From positions 1 through 27,992 of the IMG/VR virus record IMGVR_UViG_3300034061_003843: a DNA stretch of 27,992 bases. One strand, written 5' to 3'. The notes beneath the pieces were generated by a model. It saw nothing but the letters and a program-made list of their open reading frames with translations, was not told the DNA's origin and searched no databases. Below, one piece after another: positions 6,604 through 13,629 of this stretch. Origin of the DNA: a virus. The stretch's first letter is position 1. Each line of letters begins with the position of its first letter. Position numbers and translations under genes: made by a program.

Positions 6604-6792
6604 TTATTTCTTATATTGAAAAGTAAAGCCACGGCATTTCTGGCCGCGATACATTTGATGACAGACGGCGGCAGGATTTACCTTGAGAGCTTTGGCTGCG
6701 GCTTTTGCAGAAGGATATTCTTCTCCGGTCTCAAGACATATGACTGGCTTACATGCATTATTACCGGGGCGTTTTTTCTTTAGAACTTTCAC
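6604..6792 (-). CDS. NUMOD1-like small DNA-binding protein without a nuclease domain
   Basis: The 62-aa protein has the pattern KPVICLETGEEYPSAKAAAKALKVN...CRGFTFQYKK. This is the 'V.C.ETGE.F.S...AA..L.V....I......G....G..W.Y' layout of NUMOD1/IENR1 DNA-binding modules normally attached to HNH or GIY-YIG homing endonucleases. No nuclease domain is present here or in the neighbouring genes. It may be a remnant of a homing endonuclease or a stand-alone DNA-binding protein. Its start overlaps the stop of the previous gene, and the structured element at 6525-6597 follows directly after its stop. Confidence 0.6.
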   Translation of the reverse strand: MKVLKKKRPGNNACKPVICLETGEEYPSAKAAAKALKVNPAAVCHQMYRGQKCRGFTFQYKK

Positions 6793-7010
6793 TTCTTAAA
6801 TTTGAAGTTCTGGGTTTGATTGATGATAGCTTGAACGTCTATGCCTTTGAGGAGAGGATCGTTTAGGAGGGAAGCGAGATCGGTGCCGGTTGGGCGCGTG
6901 TGCGGAAAGTGTTTGAGCAGGAACTTCTCAAGCTCTTTGTCTGTCATCTCTTCGACGGGTTTAGGAAGGCCCAATAAGAGATCGAGTTCGTTGAGATTTG
7001 AATTACTCAT
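6789..7010 (-). CDS. Hypothetical 73-aa protein
   Basis: I do not recognise this protein. It starts MSNSNLNELDLLLGLPKPVE and has an acidic helical region (EEMTDKELEKFLLKHF) and a basic end (FKFKK). The ATG at 7010 directly follows the previous stop in the arrangement TAG-T-ATG. A longer frame from 7058 would overlap the preceding gene and was rejected. Its end overlaps the NUMOD1-like gene. No motif suggests a function. Confidence 0.55.
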   Translation of the reverse strand: MSNSNLNELDLLLGLPKPVEEMTDKELEKFLLKHFPHTRPTGTDLASLLNDPLLKGIDVQAIINQTQNFKFKK

Positions 7011-7011
7011 A

Positions 7012-7224
7012 TCATAGAACAATACAGCAGAGTTTCTTGCGCGCGGGATTCTTGTCAATCAAAGAGGCCTCGGCTTCTTGAGGCGTGGAATATAGTATGG
7101 TCGTAAACCATAGGCCGTTGAGCTTATGCTTATAGGCGTAGAAGTAATGCTCTTTTGGCGGCGGCATTTCGGAGTCCGTTGCGGTGGCGTATGTGATTCC
7201 TTCGTTGTTTGATGTGGCACTCAT
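7012..7224 (-). CDS. Hypothetical 70-aa protein
   Basis: I do not recognise this protein. The frame is open much further upstream, but that part overlaps the lysozyme-like gene on the same strand. I therefore place the start at ATG 7224, one base after that gene's stop. The protein contains EHYFYAYKHKLNGLWFTTIL, a compact aromatic segment, and ends KKLCCIVL. The terminal CCIVL resembles a lipid-modification-like CaaX ending, but bacteria lack that pathway, so this is taken as coincidence. Confidence 0.55.
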   Translation of the reverse strand: MSATSNNEGITYATATDSEMPPPKEHYFYAYKHKLNGLWFTTILYSTPQEAEASLIDKNPARKKLCCIVL

Positions 7225-7225
7225 A

Positions 7226-7672
7226 TCATTGGTTGTTTCTATACTCTTCATATAAGTTATTAAATCTTTCCGATCTTTTTCTGATGTTAGCGGGGAGTCT
7301 ATTAAAGTCATAATCTCGCCGGGAGAAAGCTTCAAGTCCGATATTCCATGCGGCGTAAACATCCCTTGGTTGTGGATTCTTGACGCGCTGGGCAAGACAG
7401 AGCCTGAGTTCAAGCCAGCATAGATGCGCTTTAGCACAGCGCCGCGCTTCGGTTGGAATATGTCTCTGATCTTTTTCAGAAGGGAAGTGCTGTCGCCAGA
7501 CGCTGCGTTTGATTTGATATCGGGAGAGTTCACCGTGTTTGCCTTTTGCTTTGTCGTTGTCATTGCTTTCGATTTGACTGATTGCCCTAAGCTTCGCGTC
7601 AAAGTCTTGCTGCAGGGCGATGATTGTTGTTTCTGTTGCGAGTAATGTTAGACCTAGCATAAAAGGTTTCAT
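7226..7672 (-). CDS. Lytic-transglycosylase/lysozyme-like exported protein
   Basis: The 148-aa protein starts with a signal-peptide-like segment (MKPFMLGLTLLATETTIIAL). It then shows the goose-lysozyme/SLT pattern: AISQIESNDND with probable catalytic E35, GELSRYQIKRSVW (47-59), and AAWNIG (107-112), equivalent to the usual A.YN.G. It probably cleaves peptidoglycan glycan strands for host lysis or during infection. It is oddly placed among DNA-metabolism genes rather than with a holin, and the start overlaps the glycosylase stop in an ATGA. The single-TM 34-aa protein at 17205-17101 is the only holin-sized membrane protein seen in the window. Confidence 0.65.
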   Translation of the reverse strand: MKPFMLGLTLLATETTIIALQQDFDAKLRAISQIESNDNDKAKGKHGELSRYQIKRSVWRQHFPSEKDQRHIPTEARRCAKAHLCWLELRLCLAQRVKNPQPRDVYAAWNIGLEAFSRRDYDFNRLPANIRKRSERFNNLYEEYRNNQ

Positions 7673-8082
7673 AGTGGAGGCCAGAAGTATGGTAGGTTAT
7701 CGGGAATGTTCGGAAACTTTGGACCATAGAACTCAGGTTTTTTCCGAATGAGATTACTCTGATGTGTCTTGTGTAGATAAGAGCCGAGCCAATGTGGCTG
7801 GATGATGTAAGGATAAGTGAGAATCTCTTTCTCAAAGTGAGGAAGTAGATTGTCTTGATAACCACGGCGGCGAGCTTCTTGGCAGATCTTGATGCTGTAC
7901 AAACAGAGCCACGCAGGATAGTCTTTGATCATGCGCACGGCGGGATGACTGCGCCAGCCCTCTGATTTACCTTGGATGGTGTTGAGGATCTGATAGCTCT
8001 CGACCCTTTGTTTCATGAGGCGCTGGGTATCGAGGACGCGGGCAGACTGTTCGATGTCTGCGTAGGGTAGGAAGATTTGCAC
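7669..8082 (-). CDS. Endonuclease V-like (Pyr_excise) pyrimidine-dimer DNA glycosylase family protein
   Basis: The 137-aa protein begins QIFLPYADIEQSARVLDTQRLMKQRVE and contains WRSHPAVRM, PHWLGSYLHKTHQSNLIRK and YWPPL near the end. This is the layout of the small bacterial/actinophage proteins related to T4 endonuclease V (DenV), which excise pyrimidine dimers and cut the abasic site. I place the start at GTG 8082, preceded by AAGGAG with 8-nt spacing. A TTG at 8103 in the same frame overlaps the upstream gene and lacks such a site. Family assignment is from the sequence pattern; activity is inferred. Confidence 0.65.
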   Translation of the reverse strand: MQIFLPYADIEQSARVLDTQRLMKQRVESYQILNTIQGKSEGWRSHPAVRMIKDYPAWLCLYSIKICQEARRRGYQDNLLPHFEKEILTYPYIIQPHWLGSYLHKTHQSNLIRKKPEFYGPKFPNIPDNLPYFWPPL

Positions 8083-8095
8083 TGTAGAGTTCTCC

Positions 8096-8755
8096 TTATT
8101 CAAGACCTTTCAACATCTCCTCACTCATCTTCATCGCAATGAGTTCGTTGGGAGTTGTCTCGATGATGATTGTGTTGTCTTGCATTGCGAGCTGCCGGGC
8201 GAACTTCTCTGCACTTGAAGTATAGTTCTGCCAGCTTGCCTGACTTCCCACCTCGCCGCTGTTGACGAATGAGATGATCTCTTCGCGGAAGATCTCTTCG
8301 TTGAATGTGAAAGGATCTTCGTCGCTGCCGCCGAGGAGAGGTGTCATGGCGTCGAGGATATTATCAATGGGCTCGACGAGTTCGATGATGAGGTTGACTT
8401 TGCGCACGGAGATCTGGACTTTTTCTTTCAGCTCGTCGACGATAGGGATATCATCAGGGTCGATTGTGCCTTGAAGAACACCGACGCCCTTGTCGTTGAT
8501 GAATGCTTTGCCTTGTGATAGGCGAGCGCGTATGGTTTGAGGTTGCTGCCTGAGGGTTAGGGAATTGATGGTGGCTTTCTTCGAAGGGATCTTAGAGAGC
8601 TTAATCACTAACTGTGCAAACTGCACAGCATGCTTGATGTCGTAGTATGGCCAGCCTTGCTTGCGTTCGGTTTTATTGAGAAGACTTTCCGCTTGTTTGA
8701 GCAGAGCGGCTGGGTCGTGTTGTGGTTGTTGATTTGAGGGATTGAATATGTTCAT
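8096..8755 (-). CDS. Hypothetical 219-aa protein
   Basis: I do not recognise this protein. It starts MNIFNPSNQQPQHDPAALLK and is mostly helical and acidic, with a middle section rich in Val/Ile (KVNLIIELVEPIDNILDAM) and a glycine-rich turn (LLGGSDEDP). The start MNIF is shared with the SF2 helicase at 12757. The gene overlaps the coiled-coil gene before it by 4 nt and ends TAAGGAG, which supplies the ribosome-binding site for the glycosylase gene. No membrane segment or cysteine motif is present. Confidence 0.7.
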   Translation of the reverse strand: MNIFNPSNQQPQHDPAALLKQAESLLNKTERKQGWPYYDIKHAVQFAQLVIKLSKIPSKKATINSLTLRQQPQTIRARLSQGKAFINDKGVGVLQGTIDPDDIPIVDELKEKVQISVRKVNLIIELVEPIDNILDAMTPLLGGSDEDPFTFNEEIFREEIISFVNSGEVGSQASWQNYTSSAEKFARQLAMQDNTIIIETTPNELIAMKMSEEMLKGLE

Positions 8756-8988
8756 TTTGTTTTGTTGTCCCAGTTTTCTATGGCTTCTTGCGTGCGTCTG
8801 ATAACACTTGCTTCACCAGAAGCAACTGTTCCTATGCGAGATGCACAATCGCGGAGTTCATTTCCCGCTTCTGTAAGATTCTTGATGCGCTGCTTCAGCT
8901 CCTCGCAGTCTTCGCGAAGGTGGAAGTTGGATTCACGGAGTCTCTGAATCTCGTCGAGCAAATGCTCATTGTGTTCGTATTCACTCAC
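8752..8988 (-). CDS. Coiled-coil 78-aa protein
   Basis: Residues about 8-42 (LLDEIQRLRESNFHLREDCEELKQRIKNLTEAG) follow a heptad pattern typical of a coiled coil. The remainder is helical and polar and ends with ENWDNKTK. Such small coiled-coil proteins are common in phages and usually oligomerise. Starts and stops overlap both neighbours by 4 nt (ATGA), so it belongs to the activator operon. Function unknown. Confidence 0.65.
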   Translation of the reverse strand: MSEYEHNEHLLDEIQRLRESNFHLREDCEELKQRIKNLTEAGNELRDCASRIGTVASGEASVIRRTQEAIENWDNKTK

Positions 8989-9233
8989 AGCTTTACCTCC
9001 TTGGCTTTGAGCATCGCGTCGGCCATCTCATATGAAAACTTTGCAGCCAATGGTGGAATAGGGGATGAGTGCTCACCCTGCTGCCACAATTCTTTAAGCA
9101 CAGCAGGCATCGCCTTCGCCGCGAAGTAGTCGCGGAGGGTCATGCCAGATGACGGTTTGCGACACTGCCAAGAAGCACAAGCTTGGTCACTGGGAAACGC
9201 CGGTCCTCCGTCGTTGATTGGTTGGTTGTCCAT
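8985..9233 (-). CDS. Small phage protein with 'GGPAFP...GMTLRDYFAAKAM' signature
   Basis: The 82-aa protein starts MDNQPINDGGPAFP and contains GMTLRDYFAAKAMPAVL. This signature recurs in many phage hypothetical proteins of unknown function. The start at ATG 9233 is preceded by AAAGGAG, one of the few clear Shine-Dalgarno sites here. Upstream in-frame starts (9254, 9278) lie inside the sigma-54 activator gene and were rejected. It is co-transcribed with the activator. Confidence 0.7.
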   Translation of the reverse strand: MDNQPINDGGPAFPSDQACASWQCRKPSSGMTLRDYFAAKAMPAVLKELWQQGEHSSPIPPLAAKFSYEMADAMLKAKEVKL

Positions 9234-9237
9234 ATCT

Positions 9238-10077
9238 TTATTCTCCTTTATCATATTCCGGCAATTCAATCTCTCCAAGTTCTCTCTTCAGTAATAGGTT
9301 ACGCAACGCTCGGACATTCCCAAAGGAGAATGTCTCGTCGCCGAAGTGTTCGCGCTCGCCAATAGGTGTCCAGTTTTCTTCTTCGATTATCGCCGAGGCG
9401 ACACATCTTATCTCTTGTACTCCACGATCTTTCAAACTGAATGTCTTCAGGCCCAGCTCATTGATGCGGAAGTATAGGTCTTCCCTAAACAAGCCTTCCT
9501 TTACCATCTTGAGGAGATCTCTATTCGTCGCGAACACAAACCTACATTGAATCGGAACGGGATCAACAGCCCCGACGGGCAAGACTGTCTTGTCTTGTAA
9601 GACACGCAAGAGCTTTGCTTGATGCGACAGAGGCAACTCGCCTATCTCATCGAGGAAAGCAGTGCCCTTGCCGACTGCTCTTAGGAAACCAACGTCGCCT
9701 CTGCTCTTTGCGCCCGTAAAAGCGCCAGGCATGTAGCCGAATAGTTCTGATTGGAATAGTGTGTCTGTCAAACCAGCCATGTTCATAGCCTTGAGAGGCT
9801 TTCGTTTGTGGGCAAGAATCCTTGCGATCAACTCCTTGCCTGTGCCCGATGGCCCTTCGATCAGGACGTTGTATCTCTGCAAGCTTTCTTCCGCATATGT
9901 CATCGCGGAGTTGAGCATCTTCTTCGTGGCAGGATCTTGCGTGGCATAGGACGAAGCGACATTGTGGATACTGTTCTCCTTCAATGCATCGCCTGTGATC
10001 TTGAGGACATCCTTGCGGATGTTATCAAGGAAGCTGTCGGCGGCTGTGGTGTTAAGGACGTTTGCGTGGATGTTCAT
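9238..10077 (-). CDS. Sigma-54 activator (bacterial enhancer-binding protein), AAA+ core only
   Basis: The 279-aa protein is the ATPase that remodels sigma-54 promoter complexes. Visible motifs are: Walker A GPSGTGKE (75-82), the sigma-54-contact loop GAFTGA (118-123), Walker B TAFLDEIGEL with D143-E144, sensor I FATNRD (182-187), arginine fingers in FREDLYFRIN (R198, R204), and sensor II GNVRALRN (253-260). Unlike NtrC-type proteins it lacks any N-terminal receiver, GAF or PAS domain. It also lacks the C-terminal Fis-type HTH, since the protein stops about 20 residues after sensor II. It may act without enhancer binding, like the DNA-binding-domain-less FlgR type, or borrow the DNA-binding protein encoded two genes upstream (10540-10253). 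The phage also encodes the matching sigma factor. Start overlaps the preceding gene by 4 nt. Confidence 0.92.
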   Translation of the reverse strand: MNIHANVLNTTAADSFLDNIRKDVLKITGDALKENSIHNVASSYATQDPATKKMLNSAMTYAEESLQRYNVLIEGPSGTGKELIARILAHKRKPLKAMNMAGLTDTLFQSELFGYMPGAFTGAKSRGDVGFLRAVGKGTAFLDEIGELPLSHQAKLLRVLQDKTVLPVGAVDPVPIQCRFVFATNRDLLKMVKEGLFREDLYFRINELGLKTFSLKDRGVQEIRCVASAIIEEENWTPIGEREHFGDETFSFGNVRALRNLLLKRELGEIELPEYDKGE

Positions 10078-10256
10078 TTTTTCTTTGGTTTATTTTTTCT
10101 CTTACTATATAAAGACGGACCGGGATCTTTTAGCTTATAAGACATGATCGCTTTGCGCGCGGCGGCGAGTTCATCTCTATCAAGATACTCCTCGTCGACT
10201 GATCCTGTCTTATGTTTAGGCTTAAACTGTTCACCTTGTTGATGAAAGCGGCTCAT
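10074..10256 (-). CDS. Basic 60-aa hypothetical protein
   Basis: I do not recognise this protein. It is short and strongly basic, ending SKRKNKPKKK, with a charged middle section DEEYLDRDELAAARKAIMSY. It overlaps the HTH gene before it and the activator gene after it, each by 4 nt (ATGA), so the three are translationally coupled. A nucleic-acid-binding or adaptor role in activator function is possible from context only. Confidence 0.6.
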   Translation of the reverse strand: MSRFHQQGEQFKPKHKTGSVDEEYLDRDELAAARKAIMSYKLKDPGPSLYSKRKNKPKKK

Positions 10257-10540
10257 TTTTTTAGCGTTAGTTTTCTTAGCTCACACTCTAGCTGGAAGAT
10301 TCTATTGTGTTGCTTGTTGACGAGGTTAGTTAGCTCACTGATCTTGCGCTCATAGTATTCATACTTTGACGGCGTGCGCTGGATGTTTGAGATCAGGCCG
10401 CGCGAGACTCCAAAGTGCTCTGCGATTTTAGATTGTGATAGCTCTGGATGCTTTTGTATAAAGCTTTTGATCTTCTTCTTCTCTTCGATCGAGAGATAAT
10501 AATTTTTTCTCTTTAGGTCTTGTATTTTTCTTTCGTACAT
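10253..10540 (-). CDS. Helix-turn-helix DNA-binding protein with C-terminal coiled coil
   Basis: The 95-aa protein has a helix-turn-helix at about residues 34-54 (LSQSKIAEHFGVSRGLISNI), like homeodomain-type or resolvase-type HTH proteins. A leucine/charged coiled-coil tail (ISELTNLVNKQHNRIFQLECELRKL) follows, so it is probably a dimeric regulator. It is the first gene of the operon that encodes the sigma-54 activator. It is preceded by a sigma-70-like promoter with the -10 box almost touching the ATG, so the message may be leaderless. Because the activator lacks its own DNA-binding domain, this protein is a candidate separate enhancer-binding partner (inference). Confidence 0.7.
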   Translation of the reverse strand: MYERKIQDLKRKNYYLSIEEKKKIKSFIQKHPELSQSKIAEHFGVSRGLISNIQRTPSKYEYYERKISELTNLVNKQHNRIFQLECELRKLTLKK

Positions 10541-10543
10541 GGT

Positions 10544-10571
10544 AGTATAGGGTTAATGAATAAAGAATCAA
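10544..10571 (-). promoter_or_regulatory. Sigma-70-like promoter for the HTH/activator operon
   Basis: On the minus strand TTGATT (10571-10566) and TATACT (10549-10544) are separated by 16 nt. The -10 box ends 4 nt before the ATG at 10540, which predicts a leaderless or nearly leaderless mRNA. It lies in the gap after the helicase gene. If used by host RNA polymerase, the activator would be made before any sigma-54-dependent gene. Confidence 0.5.
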
Positions 10572-10582
10572 GTAGTGAAGAA

Positions 10583-12757
10583 TCATGCCGCCTGTGCCTG
10601 AGGTTCGTCGTCCTCATCGTCATCATCCTCGTCCGTCTCGATCACACCCGTGGACTCAGCGGCAGCGAGATCTTCTTCTGTTAGTTTGACGGCGGTCGCT
10701 CGATCACGAAGAGCTTTCTCTAGTTCGCCAGCGAGATCGACGTTTGAGGAGCCGATGGCGTCGACAGACTTGAGTTTCCTCGCCAACTTCGGCGCCATGT
10801 GATCGCTGAGGATTGTGCCTTCTGGGACATAGATGTCTTGCGTCGTGTCGGTTAGAGTAGTAATACGCACGCAGCGACCAAGAGCCTGTGCAAATTCCTC
10901 TGCCCAATAAGTCATCGTGCTCATGACACTACGCGGCCGAGTGTGGTTATAGCGATGGTCGAGTGAGATACCTGTACCTCCTGAGGAGAGAGTATAGATA
11001 CAGAACTCCGTCTCTCCATTGAGGAAAGCTTGCACGTTCTCATGTCGTTCCTTCTGGTTCTGATTATGAAGCTTCATCTCTCGAAGCTTTTCATTCCTCT
11101 GCGCGAATGCATCCTTTGTCATCTCTCGGAAGATACGCTCTGAGGTGTACTTGATGCCCTTGTGGAATGCGCGGAATTCTTCCTTCGTGATCCCGATGTC
11201 ATCCGCCTTAGGCTTGCGGGCTTCGTCTGGATTGTCGAGAATCCACATGCCCATCTTGGCTGCGATCTCTGCCGCGCGTGTTTCTGGTAAGAGATCCTCG
11301 GGCTTGATCTCTCGATTGCCGCCCCAGATTAGAGAGATTTTTTGTTTAGTAAGACCTTTGCTCTTGAAGTATTCACTATCACAGAGCTTCATCACTAGTT
11401 CCTTGAGAGTCTCTGTGAAGCGAATAGCAATGACAGGCGCATAGCCGTTTTGATGGGCATGAATTGCGTCGGCGACCCATGTGTCTACGGTTGCAAGCTC
11501 GGCCGCTCGGGCCATGACCATGAAGGCAACCATGACTTGACCTTGTGGATCTATTGAGCGGCCTGTGCGTTCGAGAGCTTCAAGATAATTCTTCATCGCG
11601 TTCTTGAGCATCGCTTTGTTCGCGGGGTCAGTGATCTCGAAGAGCTTGACTTTGTTAAGAGCCTTAACTTTCTGAGGATCGCCGGGCGGCTTGACGAAGC
11701 GGTCGCCGATCGCAGCACCCCAGCGTTCGAGAGCGGCAGCGTTAGCTTGTCGAGGATCGGCGCCGAGTGTGAGAGTTCGTGCAAATTCTGGAAAGGTTTC
11801 TCTCGTCAAGGGTCGAGCGCCATATTGTAAACGCATCGCGATAGACATGAACATCGTGTCCCATACTGTCACGGCTGGCGTCGCGGAAGTAAAGACCCAA
11901 GTGATTTCTGGGAACTGAAGGAATGCTTCGAGATATTTTGTACGCTTAGACTTCTCCTTCTTGATCTCCTGACACTCGTCTAGGATGATTAGCTTGGGCG
12001 CAGCAGACGCTGGCAGGTTAAAGCGGATGACTTTAGTTGCTTGACCAAAGACATCCACGACTTCCTCTTTGAAGAAGTTTCTGTTTTTCGCAGAGAAGAC
12101 TTCGTTGTAAGACCACACGTCCACAGCGAGTCCGACAGATTCGAGACCTAGTTTCTTGAGGGTATCGCGGAAGTCAAGCACGACGGACTTCTTCGTGATG
12201 ATTAAGATAGGCGGAAAGAGGCCGAGAAAGTTACAGAACTTCTGAGGGTCATGCTTTTGTAGCCACAGCGCAAGACCCGCGGCGATCCAGCTCTTACCTT
12301 TGCCTGTGCCGAGTGGAACAAGAGAGCCATTGAGGTTCTTGTTATACAATACATCAAGCAGCGCCGCGATGGCTTTCTTCTGCTGGGGCTTGAACTCTAG
12401 CCCGTTGGGAAGCTTGATGTCGATTGTGCTGTAGGTTCTTTTTTCGCGAAGCGAGAGTTCTTCCGCGAGACGAAGAGCTTCCTTTTGCTGGCGCGCTGGG
12501 GCTTGATTAACCCAGCCCTGTAGAAATCCTAGCAGCGTAGCATAGTCGAGCTTGACTGTTGGGATTACGGCGAGAGAGAGTTCCTTCTGCAGAAAGTCCC
12601 AATCAAATGGCTCTCTGCGATACAGATCAGTAAGCTTCTTAGCTTGCGCCCGGGCGGTCGTAAGGGCGGTCTGTTGAAGCCTGTCTTCTTTGCTTGTGTA
12701 TTGAGGTTCCGTTTGAATAGGTTTCTTTATTCCCGAAGGAGTAGCGAATATGTTCAT
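10583..12757 (-). CDS. SF2 DNA helicase/ATPase
   Basis: The 724-aa protein is a superfamily 2 helicase or translocase. Motifs: Q-like FKPQQKKAI (122-130), Walker A PLGTGKGKS (148-156), DEAH-type box written as LDECQE (259-264), motif III SATP (291-294), and a C-terminal RecA-like lobe with GGTGISLDHRY and QALGRCVR, the arginine-finger motif VI. It ends with a very acidic tail (EDDDDEDDE). It probably unwinds or remodels DNA at the phage origin or forks. It lies after the sigma-54 gene and two small genes on the same strand, so it may be part of the sigma-54-dependent unit. The start at 12757 follows the 99-aa gene's stop by 1 nt. Confidence 0.8.
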   Translation of the reverse strand: MNIFATPSGIKKPIQTEPQYTSKEDRLQQTALTTARAQAKKLTDLYRREPFDWDFLQKELSLAVIPTVKLDYATLLGFLQGWVNQAPARQQKEALRLAEELSLREKRTYSTIDIKLPNGLEFKPQQKKAIAALLDVLYNKNLNGSLVPLGTGKGKSWIAAGLALWLQKHDPQKFCNFLGLFPPILIITKKSVVLDFRDTLKKLGLESVGLAVDVWSYNEVFSAKNRNFFKEEVVDVFGQATKVIRFNLPASAAPKLIILDECQEIKKEKSKRTKYLEAFLQFPEITWVFTSATPAVTVWDTMFMSIAMRLQYGARPLTRETFPEFARTLTLGADPRQANAAALERWGAAIGDRFVKPPGDPQKVKALNKVKLFEITDPANKAMLKNAMKNYLEALERTGRSIDPQGQVMVAFMVMARAAELATVDTWVADAIHAHQNGYAPVIAIRFTETLKELVMKLCDSEYFKSKGLTKQKISLIWGGNREIKPEDLLPETRAAEIAAKMGMWILDNPDEARKPKADDIGITKEEFRAFHKGIKYTSERIFREMTKDAFAQRNEKLREMKLHNQNQKERHENVQAFLNGETEFCIYTLSSGGTGISLDHRYNHTRPRSVMSTMTYWAEEFAQALGRCVRITTLTDTTQDIYVPEGTILSDHMAPKLARKLKSVDAIGSSNVDLAGELEKALRDRATAVKLTEEDLAAAESTGVIETDEDDDDEDDEPQAQAA

Positions 12758-12758
12758 G

Positions 12759-13058
12759 TTATAGTAGTTTTGAGATAACTTCTTCAGCGTTCTTGAATCC
12801 GTATGCGGTTGGGGTTTTGCTGATAAGACTTACGTATTCGCCGAAGACAATACTCTCGGCTGTGGGTTTGTCAAGTTGCACATAGGATCTGTTGATGTTG
12901 TCGCGTTGATTAAGCAAGGGCGTTAGCTTTTTCTGCAGAGCAAGCATCTTATCCTCCAGCTGTTGGCGTATCAAGACGTTCTTCTTGGTGGCTTTGTCCA
13001 TTGCTTTCTTCAGGCGCAGGGATTCTTTGATTGTCTTCTGTTGCAGGGCTTTGTTCAT
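12759..13058 (-). CDS. Coiled-coil 99-aa hypothetical protein
   Basis: Residues 1-50 are lysine/leucine-rich and form a probable coiled coil (KESLRLKKAMDKATKKNVLIRQQLEDKMLALQKKL). The C-terminal half is globular-looking and ends AEEVISKLL. It overlaps the tail of the preceding 226-aa gene by 110 nt in another frame. An ATG at 13001 would shorten the overlap. Function unknown. Confidence 0.6.
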   Translation of the reverse strand: MNKALQQKTIKESLRLKKAMDKATKKNVLIRQQLEDKMLALQKKLTPLLNQRDNINRSYVQLDKPTAESIVFGEYVSLISKTPTAYGFKNAEEVISKLL

Positions 13059-13629
13059 AGTTTAGGATGTTTCTTGTGTCTACGATTTTTAGTACTTCTT
13101 CGAGAGGGAAATAGCAGTTGATGTTGTTGAATGCGCCTTTGAGGGCGTCGTTGAGTTGGCGAGATTTGTTGAGATAGATCTCTTCGCCTTGTGAAGTGAT
13201 CGCGATGGCGACCTCTGTTGCCTTCTGTCTGTTGAAGAGCTTAGCTTTAGCGAGTGCATCACTGATCATCTCTACACGGAGATCTTCTGCTTTCTTCCGG
13301 ATGTAGGATATGTCAGAGGCAAGGTGGTTTGCACGAAGGATTCTTCTTCTTTCATCCGAAAGATTCCAGTCGGTGGCATCCCAGATGACAGAGTAAGAGA
13401 ATCCGTCTTCGTTGATTCTCTGAATATGGAGATGCTCACTTGCGCAGTGAGCCTTAACCCAGTCGGCTGTTTCATTTGTAGCAACAATCGCATGGGCAAG
13501 ATTATTCCCGCCAGTTCGGCGGATGAAATGCCCTCGCTCTGCATCGACATGACAAGAGCACGATGGGAAGAGCAATCCCCAGAGTTCTTGTGGAGTGATT
13601 TCTTGGACGTCTTCATTTTGAGGAGGCAT
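12949..13629 (-). CDS. Hypothetical 226-aa protein encoded just after sigma-54
   Basis: I do not recognise this protein. It contains CSCHVDAERGHFIRRTGGNN, then a charged helical centre (ISYIRKKAEDLRVEMISDAL), and a low-complexity tail (AEESNG-type, Pro/Glu/Gln-rich) after about residue 190. The tail overlaps the 99-aa coding region in another frame, so either the genes truly overlap or the tail is tolerated read-through. The start overlaps the sigma-54 stop by 17 nt, suggesting translational coupling. A role with the sigma factor is possible from position only. Confidence 0.6.
   Translation of the reverse strand: MPPQNEDVQEITPQELWGLLFPSCSCHVDAERGHFIRRTGGNNLAHAIVATNETADWVKAHCASEHLHIQRINEDGFSYSVIWDATDWNLSDERRRILRANHLASDISYIRKKAEDLRVEMISDALAKAKLFNRQKATEVAIAITSQGEEIYLNKSRQLNDALKGAFNNINCYFPLEEVLKIVDTRNILNYEQSPATEDNQRIPAPEESNGQSHQEERLDTPTAGG

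Noticed and set aside
7225-7602. N-terminal extension of the 70-aa gene (196-aa frame)
   Set aside because: The extra part lies in another frame of the lysozyme-like gene, which has motifs; the ATG right after that gene's stop is the better start.
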